Assembly (NCBI GenBank): GCA_949292205.1
Contig: CASEYR010000002.1
Coordinates: 62,001-126,000 of the forward strand
DNA length: 64,000 nucleotides
Direction: 5' to 3'
Source of the DNA: an uncultured Alphaproteobacteria bacterium
Lineage (GTDB): Bacteria; Pseudomonadota; Alphaproteobacteria; CAAHEQ01; UBA3637
Part shown: in pieces, positions 16,741 to 23,268 of the stretch
Numbering within the stretch: the first letter of the stretch is position 1
Layout of the letters: every line of letters starts with the position of its first letter
The notes under the pieces: generated by a model
Databases searched by the model: none
The model's input: the letters and a program-made list of their open reading frames with translations, nothing else
Told to the model about the DNA's origin: nothing
Made by a program: the position numbers and the translations under genes

Positions 16741-17652
16741 TTAGTTATTTTTCCTTTGTTTTGCTGTTTCTTCAAAAAGAACATGATATACCCAACCAGG
16801 ACAACACTGATATTTCTTTAACAAAGAAAGCAACATAATAACCACTTCTGTGGTATAAAACAAAATTCTTTTATGAATGAAGCAGTTAATCCTATATTCT
16901 TTTGGTATGAATCGGTATTCCTTTTTTCTGATAATGCTGCTTTTTCGTCGTTTAAAGTAAGACGCATCCTGCATCATTTTATAGCATGCAAACAAATCAG
17001 ATGGCAGCGGTCCATTATAAATACACCTCAGACGCCATTTGACACTGTTTTCTGATGTCATCTTTTCCTTACAGTTCAGCATGTAATTCCAAAATCTTTT
17101 TAGATTTTGCAACCACTCTTCCGCGTCATCTTTTGCATCGAAACAAGCCTCTAAATAAGACCATTCAAAATGAAAATCATCATTTTTAATGAAGTCAATC
17201 AATTTTTGGGCATGCCATTCAGCTGTTTCCAAATAATAATCATTAAAGGCAGGTCTCTCTAAAATTACTCTTTTATAACCGCCATCGTCTTTTTGTTCAT
17301 ACCATTTGTTATTTGCATATATGTAGATTCCATCTTCTTGAATAAATCCCATAGTTGCCATTTTTAAGCCTAACCACACCATTGAATCCATTTGATATTG
17401 CTTTGCTAAATTTTCCGCATCTTCATATTGAACCTGATCGTCAATTTCTTTTACAAATAAAAAACCTGGTTGTTGCTTATTTTCCTTTTTTGAATCCAAT
17501 ACCTTTTTAAAATCTGGTGAATTTATCAAAAAATCATCGTATTTTTCCAAAAAACTTTGATAATCCATTGGCGTAAAATCATCCAATTTTTTATTTTGAT
17601 CACATTTGCCCAAACTAATGCCAACTGTATTTTGAACTATTAATATAGTCAT
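16741..17652 (-). CDS. Unknown protein of the tRNA-Thr element (303 aa)
   Basis: Not recognised. It is soluble overall, acidic in its first two thirds (many D/E/K, with aromatic patches such as NNKWYEQKDDGGYKR and HFEWSYLEACFDAKDD) and strongly basic after residue 230 (YFKRRKSSIIRKKEYRFIPK). A short hydrophobic stretch (FYTTEVVIMLLSLLKKY) lies near the C-terminus with a Cys pair (YQCCPGW). No signal peptide. Convergent with the deiminase gene; the 121-base gap between them and the 263-base gap upstream (17653-17915) are A+T-rich with no gene seen. Possibly an immunity or effector cargo gene, but nothing in the sequence proves it. Confidence 0.55.
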   Translation of the reverse strand: MTILIVQNTVGISLGKCDQNKKLDDFTPMDYQSFLEKYDDFLINSPDFKKVLDSKKENKQQPGFLFVKEIDDQVQYEDAENLAKQYQMDSMVWLGLKMATMGFIQEDGIYIYANNKWYEQKDDGGYKRVILERPAFNDYYLETAEWHAQKLIDFIKNDDFHFEWSYLEACFDAKDDAEEWLQNLKRFWNYMLNCKEKMTSENSVKWRLRCIYNGPLPSDLFACYKMMQDASYFKRRKSSIIRKKEYRFIPKEYRINCFIHKRILFYTTEVVIMLLSLLKKYQCCPGWVYHVLFEETAKQRKNN

Positions 17653-17915
17653 ATTTTATCCTTTTTTTTAATAAGTTATAAAAATCAAAATAACAATCCT
17701 ATCATTTTGATACCAAAACCAACAACTAATCCAATTAAATTCAAATAAATAATAATAATCAATTACCACTCGTAAGCAGTTTCAAAATAAACAAATCTGT
17801 CGGTAGATGTATGCCATTATGAAAGACACGATGACATGGCATCTATATCTATATATCGTTTATTTTTATTTTTTAATTTATATATATAAAAAAAAGTGAA
17901 AAATTTTAAAAAATT

Positions 17916-18293
17916 TTATTTCCAAAGCTCAATAATTAACTTTAATGCCTTGATTTGATTACTATTTAACAAATAAATCTGTTCTAAAATGGTGTTTAAA
18001 TTTTGAAAGTCTTCTACACTTAGTTTTTGTTTCAGGACCTCACGTTTGACAAGAGCGCTACCTTCCACCCCGGATGAAACTTTGCGTGTTCCCAAATCCA
18101 ACAGAGTGTCCAAACTTAAATCCAAAACATCACATATATTGACAAGTTGTTTTAATTCAGGAGGCTTATCATTTTCGATATTGCTGATTGTTTTACAAGA
18201 ACATCCTATCATCTCGGCTAATTGTGCCTGAGAGAGTTTTTTTGTATTCCGAGCAGCCCGAATTTGTTTGCCAATTTGAATATTTTCTCTCAT
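17916..18293 (-). CDS. XRE-family transcriptional repressor
   Basis: 125 residues. The N-terminal helix-turn-helix is classic: IGKQIRAARNTKKLSQAQLAEMIGCSCKTISNIEND (residues about 7-42), then VNICDVLDLSLDTLLDLG. The C-terminal half (LKQKLSVEDFQNLNTILEQIYLLNSNQIKALKLI) is helical and probably dimerises. It is divergent from the UDG-like gene across a 166-base region with an imperfect palindrome, so it likely controls that operon and itself. Typical maintenance repressor of a mobile element. Confidence 0.85.
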   Translation of the reverse strand: MRENIQIGKQIRAARNTKKLSQAQLAEMIGCSCKTISNIENDKPPELKQLVNICDVLDLSLDTLLDLGTRKVSSGVEGSALVKREVLKQKLSVEDFQNLNTILEQIYLLNSNQIKALKLIIELWK

Positions 18294-18312
18294 ATTATAC
18301 CTGCAAGATATT

Positions 18313-18335
18313 ATCCTTTTATTAAAAGATAGGAT
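18313..18335. promoter_or_regulatory. Candidate operator for the XRE repressor
   Basis: An imperfect palindrome, ATCCTTTTATT then AAAAGATAGGAT, has matching outer arms ATCCT/AGGAT and an inner CTTTT/AAAAG. It starts 20 bases upstream of the repressor start codon in the divergent region. A predicted site only. Confidence 0.4.
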
Positions 18336-18397
18336 TTTTATTTCTTTTTATAAACCCAATAAATTACTTAATTTTATTAAAATAAGAAATAAACTGC

Positions 18398-18426
18398 TTG
18401 ACATTGGTATCAAACAGAGCTAGGCT
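18398..18426 (+). promoter_or_regulatory. Possible promoter of the UDG-like gene
   Basis: A perfect TTGACA is followed after 17 bases by TAGGCT, a weak -10 (three of six matches). It ends 33 bases before the ATG of the UDG-like gene, which itself has AAAGGAAAG just upstream. A weak -10 with a perfect -35 is common for regulated promoters. Confidence 0.4.
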
Positions 18427-18459
18427 ACCTCCATAAAAAGGTATGAAAGGAAAGACTGT

Positions 18460-19104
18460 ATGAAAGATTTAGTTATTCAGTGGCAAAATGATATAAAGGA
18501 TTGGTGTCATTTTAATTCAAAGCAAAAAATAGTACCGGATCCTTTTGATAGTAACGGGAGAAAGTTTATTAAAAACATAGCCACAAAAGATATAAGTGAT
18601 TTAGAATACATTGTTGTTGGAGATAATCCGGGTAAAACGGAATTTGACAAGCAATATTATTTTGCAGGGCGAACACAATATATCAGAGACATTTTGATAG
18701 ATGCGTTAAAACAATGGCCGGAACGGTGGCCAGAAAGAGTTCTTTTTCTGAACAAAAGCTTTATTTCTACGCCACGAACCAAAAATTTACAAAAAAGTCA
18801 GCAAGATCAAGAAATCATGGCTAACTTCATCGCAAATATTTGTAATAAGAATCCTAAAATAAAATTATGGATACTTGGCAAAGAGTTCGAAAAATTTTCA
18901 TATTTTTGGGCGGTTATTCAAAAAAAATTAAACGATAAATCCAATCTTTTTGTATTTGGTCATCCATCAAATAATTGGTTTTGCGTGGATTTTATGCAAG
19001 CAATGCATAAAGCCTGTTCTAAAACAGAATTTGAAAAACTGATTGGTTATTTCCATGATTTTGGGAAAAAACAGGCAGAAAACTTAATTAAAAATACGAA
19101 ATGA
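18460..19104 (+). CDS. Uracil-DNA-glycosylase-superfamily-like protein
   Basis: 214 residues. EYIVVGDNPGKTEFDKQYYFAG has the spacing of motif A in UDG families 4-5 (GxAPGxxE ... G), with D-N-P-G-K-T-E here, followed by RTQYIRDILIDAL (normally SG...L). VLFLNKSFISTPRTKN fits the central strand, and FVFGHPSNNW matches motif B (HPS). These motifs build the base-flipping pocket of UDG enzymes, which remove uracil or other modified bases. Divergence from repair UDGs is large, so specificity may differ. It is the first gene of an operon with the exported protein and sits in a mobile element opposite a repressor. Anti-phage or self-DNA roles are inference. Confidence 0.6.
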   Translation: MKDLVIQWQNDIKDWCHFNSKQKIVPDPFDSNGRKFIKNIATKDISDLEYIVVGDNPGKTEFDKQYYFAGRTQYIRDILIDALKQWPERWPERVLFLNKSFISTPRTKNLQKSQQDQEIMANFIANICNKNPKIKLWILGKEFEKFSYFWAVIQKKLNDKSNLFVFGHPSNNWFCVDFMQAMHKACSKTEFEKLIGYFHDFGKKQAENLIKNTK

Positions 19105-19117
19105 AAGGAAAAACAAA

Positions 19118-19517
19118 ATGAAAACATCATTAAAAACATTTTTACTATTCGGTTGCCTCTCTTTTTTTGTCGATGCCGGCATGGGCTAATCCAGTCTTGT
19201 TAACACATGATGAATTGATTGTACAAGGTCTTGAATTTTTGGTTGATGAAGAAATTTTACAGAAAGAAGAAGCGGCATGCCTTGTTCTACCTTTAAATGC
19301 AGCAATGAGAGAAATCGATTTTGATAACATGATGCGTTTGCTATTATTAAGCGGAGACCCCTCTGAGATTTTGGCGGCACCTTATAAATTATCCTCAACA
19401 AAGAGACGCCTCATTTATCAAAAAGTCCATGATGATTGTCTACAATACTTTTCTGTAGGTGTAGAAAAAAAATCGGATGAAAATTTGGCTGAAAACATAA
19501 AAACAGAAACTAACTGA
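19118..19517 (+). pseudogene. Small exported protein, frameshifted in a T-run
   Basis: The ATG at 19118 (ribosome site AAAGGAAA) opens a signal peptide, MKTSLKTFLLFGCLSFF, but the frame stops after 24 codons. From 19167 the neighbouring frame continues with LSMPAWANPVLLTHDEL, which supplies the missing AWA cleavage site and a 115-residue mature protein rich in Leu and acidic residues. Removing one T from the seven-T run at 19162-19168 joins the two parts into a 132-residue secreted protein. It may be a dead gene, a slippage or phase switch, or a sequencing error. It lies 13 bases after the UDG-like gene. Family unknown. Confidence 0.65.
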
Positions 19518-19533
19518 ATATAAATTTTGAAAT

Positions 19534-19580
19534 AAAAAAGCATAATCAACGAAGATAAGTTCGATTGATTGTGCTTTTTT
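19534..19580 (+). terminator. Intrinsic terminator after the UDG-like operon
   Basis: GCATAATCAA pairs with TTGATTGTGC (one G-T) followed by TTTTTTAT, and A's precede the stem, so it may work both ways. The following stretch to 19695 is A+T-rich without a gene. Confidence 0.7.
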
Positions 19581-19695
19581 ATATATTTATTACCAAGTAT
19601 CCATATTTGCCCCTCAGAATAAAAGTGTTTTTTATATGATAATACCTGTTTCGGGACAAATTCAGGACAATTTTATATTAGATTTTATAAAAAAA

Positions 19696-19720
19696 TAACT
19701 GCTTATAAATGAAGCAGTTA
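19696..19720 (-). terminator. Minus-strand terminator behind the inverted half-tRNA
   Basis: TAACTGCTT and AAGCAGTTA form a perfect 9-bp stem with a 7-base loop; read on the minus strand it is followed by seven T's. It lies 10 bases beyond the CCA end of the inverted tRNA 3' half, where a tRNA terminator belongs. Confidence 0.75.
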
Positions 19721-19729
19721 TATGGAACA

Positions 19730-19775
19730 TGGTGCCGAAGAGAAGACTCGAACTTCCGACCCACGCATTACGAAT
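19730..19775 (-). pseudogene. Inverted 3' half of a tRNA-Thr(CGU) gene
   Basis: On the minus strand this reads ATTCGTAATGCGTGGGTCGG, then a T-arm with loop TTCGAGT and the acceptor strand CTTCGGCACCA. It begins exactly at the anticodon loop core TTCGTAA, where the left half-tRNA at 13847 ends. It even shares the bases after CCA (TGTTCCA) with the intact gene. T-arm and acceptor differ from the intact copy, so it comes from a related but not identical tRNA-Thr. Confidence 0.8.
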
Positions 19776-19817
19776 AATGTTCTCTTTGCAAAAATAAAGA
19801 CAAGATTAAAAAAAATC

Positions 19818-19846
19818 TTGCAATTCGCTTTTCTTTGTTGTATAAG
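19818..19846 (+). promoter_or_regulatory. Promoter of the intact tRNA-Thr
   Basis: TTGCAA, 17 bases, TATAAG, 11 bases before the mature 5' end. By the recombination model this promoter was brought in by the element. Confidence 0.65.
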
Positions 19847-19857
19847 TGTTTATCTTT

Positions 19858-19933
<76 letters not shown>

Positions 19934-19939
19934 TGTTCC

Positions 19940-19974
19940 AAGCCTCTTATTCACTTAAGAGGTTTATTTTTTTT
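19940..19974 (+). terminator. Terminator of tRNA-Thr
   Basis: AAGCCTCTT pairs with AAGAGGTTT (one G-T) around an 8-base loop, followed by ATTTTTTTTT. It starts 7 bases after CCA. Confidence 0.85.
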
Positions 19975-20011
19975 ACCGTCATATTTCAAGCTTAAAAAAG
20001 CAGAATATTTG

Positions 20012-20040
20012 TTGATTTTAAGGTGAAAATCCGATATACT
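20012..20040 (+). promoter_or_regulatory. Promoter of ileS
   Basis: TTGATT, 17 bases, TATACT, ending 36 bases before the ileS ATG. No T-box or long leader is present in the short gap. Confidence 0.55.
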
Positions 20041-20076
20041 GCCCCCTATACTACAACTTAAAAGGAACATCTAAAA

Positions 20077-23000
20077 ATGACAGAAAAACAAAAATACTAT
20101 CCGGAATTGCCGACTAAGCTTTCTTTTCCGGAGATGGAAAAAGATATTATCCGCTTTTGGGAAGAAGATAAAACTTTTGAAAAATCTATTGAAAATCGTC
20201 GTGGTGCAGAAGAGTTTGTTTTTTATGATGGCCCTCCGTTCGCTAACGGATTGCCTCACTATGGTCATATCATGGTGTCCTATGTTAAAGATACAATCGC
20301 TAGATTTCAAACAATGTCCGGTAAATTGGTTGAACGGCGCTTGGGTTGGGATTGCCACGGCTTGCCCGCAGAAATGTCCGCCGAAAAACAACTGGGCGTA
20401 TCGGGGCATAAGGCGATTGAAGAATATGGTATCGCTCAATTCAATGACTTTTGCCGTAAAGACGTTTTAAAATACTCCTCTATTTGGGTGGATATGTTTA
20501 AACGTATCGGGCGTTGGGTCGATTTTAACAATGATTATAAAACAATGGACCTTCCTTTTATGGAATCCGTCATTCATAACTTTAAAGAGTTATATGATAA
20601 GGGCTTGGTTTATGAGGGCTATCGTGTTCAGCCGTATTCTTGGGCTGCCCAAACGCCGGTATCTAATTTTGAAGTCAATCAGGCTTATCGGGATAAGACG
20701 GATACATCCGTTACCGTTTTGTTCCGCTTGGAAAACGGTTCGAATCTGTTGGTTTGGACAACTACACCGTGGACTTTGCCTTCTAACTTGATGATTGCCG
20801 TCGGGAAAGATATTGATTATGCCGTTATGGAAGAAAACGGAGAAAAATATATCTTGGCCGAGGCTCTGTTGGGACGCTATAAACAACAGCTGCAACATGC
20901 CGAGCGTGTCGGGACAATGAAGGGTTCTGAGTTGGTCGGATTGCGTTATACTCCCCTGTTCTCCTATTTCTCGGATTTGGTCGAAAAAGGCTGTTTCCGT
21001 ATTCTGGCCGGTGATTTCGTATCAACCGAAGACGGAACGGGTATTGTTCATATTGCTCCCGGTTTCGGTGAAGATGACTTTAATGCTTGTATGGCTTTGG
21101 ATAAGAACTTCCCCATCGTTTGTCCCGTCGATGAAGCCGGATGCTTTACCGCCGAAGTTCCTGATTATCAGGGAATGCAGGTCTTTGACGCAAATGAACC
21201 GATTTTAAATCGCTTGAAGGCCGAACGCAAGTTGGTGAAAAAAGAGCAAATTACGCACAGCTATCCGTATTGCTGGAGAACGGATACGCCCTTAATTTAT
21301 AAGGCTATGTCCAGCTGGTTCGTTAAAGTAACCGACTTTAAAGATCAGATGCTGAAAACAAATGAGGATATTACTTGGACGCCCGAGAACATCAAGTATG
21401 GGCGTTTTGGAAAGGGATTGGAGTCTGCTCCGGATTGGAATATCTCTAGAAATCGTTTTTGGGGAGCACCTCTGCCTGTTTGGAAATCCGATAACCCCGA
21501 ATTCCCCAGAACGGATGTTTTTGGCTCTGTTGCCGAAATTAAAGAAAAAACCGGTTTTGATGTAACAGACTTGCACCGTCCGTATATTGATGAGGTTGTT
21601 TACCCGAACCCAGATGATCCCTCCGGTAAAACAATGATGCGACGCGTCCCGTATGTGTTTGATTGCTGGTTTGAATCAGGTTCTATGCCGGAAGGGCAGG
21701 TGCATTATCCCTTTGAACGCAAAGAATGGTTTGAAAATCATTTCCCTGCCGACTTTATCGTGGAAGGAATTGACCAGACGCGTGGGTGGTTCTATTCCTT
21801 GCATGTTCTGGGAACGGCTTTGCATGGTAAGCCGGCCTATAAAAATTGCTTGGCAACCGGTTTGTTGATGGCTGAAGGTGGCGTTAAGTTATCTAAAAAA
21901 TTGAAAAATTATCCCGATCCTTATGAGGTGTTGGATACAATGGGATCAGATGCTTTGCGTTGGTTCTTAATTTCCTCCCCCGCCGTAAAAGCCGGAAACG
22001 CTATGGTTGATCAGGAAGGAAAAGAAGTTGCAAAGGCTACACGAAAGGCGGTTTTACCGTTCTGGAATGCTTATTACTTCTTCTGCTTGTATGCAAATGC
22101 CGAAGGAATTCGGGCAGAAGAAATAACAACGTCAACGGATATCTTGGACCGCTATGTTTTAGCTAAACTAAAGGCTTTGACCGACAATGTTCGTGCGGCT
22201 TTGACCGTTTACGATATGAATCGGGCTTGTTCGGAGTGTGCCGACTTTTTGGATATCTTGAATAACTGGTATATCCGTCGCTCTCGCGCTCGGTTCTGGG
22301 ACGGATCTGATACGCAAGCCTTTAATACACTCTACACCGTTTTGGTGACGCTGGCCAGAGTTATGGCCCCCTTGATGCCGATGACAACCGAATTCGTTTA
22401 TCGTGGCTTAACCGCCGGAAATCAGTCCGTTCACTTGACCGATTTCCCATTGGTTGATGCATTGCACCCCGAAACGGAATTAATTGCTCAGATGGATTTG
22501 GTGCGTCAGATTTCTTCAACCGCTAAAGCTGTTCGTGAAGAACATAAATTACGGAACAGACTACCTTTGAAAGAAATGACTGTCGCCGGTGAGCAAGTCG
22601 GATTGTTGGAATCATTTGCCGATGTTTTAAAAGATGAAGTCAATGTCAAGAATGTTATCTTAAAGACAGATATTTCCGCTGTTGCCGATACGTTCTTGTA
22701 TTTGAAAACACCTCTTATCGGAAAACGATTGGGACGCTTTATGAAAGAAATCATGGCGGCTTCTAAAACAACAGAATGGCGTGTTCAGCCTGATGGTTCT
22801 TTGGCTATCGCCGGACAGGTCTTGACCCCTGAAGAGTTTGAACTCCGCTTGGTCTTGAAAGAGGGATTAAACGGACAGGCTCTGCCCGATAATACCGCTG
22901 TCATTCTGCTTGATACGGTTGTTGATCCCGCTTTGGAACGAGAGGGTATTGCACGCGATTTCGTGCGGATGATTCAGTCTCGCCGAAAGGAAAAAGGATT

Positions 23001-23190
23001 GGATATTTCTGACCGGATTACCTTGGCTTGGCAGAGTCAGTCAGATGTTGTTCGTGCCGCTATTGCCGAGCATCAAGCTTATATCATGGAGCAGGTTTTG
23101 GCTACGGAATTATCCGAAATTGTTCCTGAGGACGCTGTTACGGAAGAATTGGGTGACGGGGCAATTACTTTTGATGTTATCCGATTATAA
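20077..23190 (+). CDS. ileS: Isoleucyl-tRNA synthetase, eukaryote-like (type 2)
   Basis: 1037 residues, about 100 longer than the E. coli enzyme. The HIGH box is HYGH (residues 61-64, in PPFANGLPHYGHIMVSYVKD). The KMSKS box is replaced by KLSKKLKNYPDPYEVLDTMG, the pattern of the eukaryotic/IleS2 clade that usually resists mupirocin. Editing-domain marks are TTTPWTLPSNLMIAVG and GTGIVHIAPGFGEDDF. GWFYSLHVLGTAL and the anticodon-binding C-terminal half are complete. It charges tRNA-Ile and hydrolyses Val-tRNA-Ile in the cytoplasm. The gene is monocistronic, behind tRNA-Thr, with G+C clearly above that of the neighbouring mobile element. Confidence 0.96.
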   Translation: MTEKQKYYPELPTKLSFPEMEKDIIRFWEEDKTFEKSIENRRGAEEFVFYDGPPFANGLPHYGHIMVSYVKDTIARFQTMSGKLVERRLGWDCHGLPAEMSAEKQLGVSGHKAIEEYGIAQFNDFCRKDVLKYSSIWVDMFKRIGRWVDFNNDYKTMDLPFMESVIHNFKELYDKGLVYEGYRVQPYSWAAQTPVSNFEVNQAYRDKTDTSVTVLFRLENGSNLLVWTTTPWTLPSNLMIAVGKDIDYAVMEENGEKYILAEALLGRYKQQLQHAERVGTMKGSELVGLRYTPLFSYFSDLVEKGCFRILAGDFVSTEDGTGIVHIAPGFGEDDFNACMALDKNFPIVCPVDEAGCFTAEVPDYQGMQVFDANEPILNRLKAERKLVKKEQITHSYPYCWRTDTPLIYKAMSSWFVKVTDFKDQMLKTNEDITWTPENIKYGRFGKGLESAPDWNISRNRFWGAPLPVWKSDNPEFPRTDVFGSVAEIKEKTGFDVTDLHRPYIDEVVYPNPDDPSGKTMMRRVPYVFDCWFESGSMPEGQVHYPFERKEWFENHFPADFIVEGIDQTRGWFYSLHVLGTALHGKPAYKNCLATGLLMAEGGVKLSKKLKNYPDPYEVLDTMGSDALRWFLISSPAVKAGNAMVDQEGKEVAKATRKAVLPFWNAYYFFCLYANAEGIRAEEITTSTDILDRYVLAKLKALTDNVRAALTVYDMNRACSECADFLDILNNWYIRRSRARFWDGSDTQAFNTLYTVLVTLARVMAPLMPMTTEFVYRGLTAGNQSVHLTDFPLVDALHPETELIAQMDLVRQISSTAKAVREEHKLRNRLPLKEMTVAGEQVGLLESFADVLKDEVNVKNVILKTDISAVADTFLYLKTPLIGKRLGRFMKEIMAASKTTEWRVQPDGSLAIAGQVLTPEEFELRLVLKEGLNGQALPDNTAVILLDTVVDPALEREGIARDFVRMIQSRRKEKGLDISDRITLAWQSQSDVVRAAIAEHQAYIMEQVLATELSEIVPEDAVTEELGDGAITFDVIRL

Positions 23191-23212
23191 TCTTAATCGT
23201 AAGAATCAATAC

Positions 23213-23246
23213 AAACTCGCCGATGAAATCATCCGGCGAGTTTTTT
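23213..23246. terminator. Terminator between ileS and uvrD
   Basis: AAACTCGCCG pairs perfectly with CGGCGAGTTT, followed by TTTTTTG on the plus strand. It lies between convergent genes. Confidence 0.9.
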
Positions 23247-23268
23247 GTTGATTGATATAACTGGAAAT

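Larger units (their letters stand above)
13885..19857. mobile_element. Integrated element of about 6 kb in tRNA-Thr
   Basis: Bounded by the half-tRNA on the left and the intact tRNA-Thr on the right, which share 38 bp plus similar promoters. Contents: an HUH-like replication protein and a tyrosine recombinase (both minus strand, next to the left junction), a deiminase-like enzyme, an unknown protein, a XRE regulator, a UDG-like protein and a frameshifted exported protein. No structural phage or conjugation genes are present, so it resembles a small integrative plasmid or phage satellite. The element seems to bring its own promoter and 5' tRNA half, which rebuild the target gene at the right end. 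The stretch 13885-14053 is A+T-rich, without a gene. Confidence 0.8.

Noticed and set aside
20041-20076. T-box or other riboswitch upstream of ileS
   Set aside because: The promoter is 36 bases from the start codon; there is no room for a leader fold.
20177-23251. Many alternative frames on both strands across ileS
   Set aside because: All are shadows of the 1037-residue ileS reading frame with unlikely composition.
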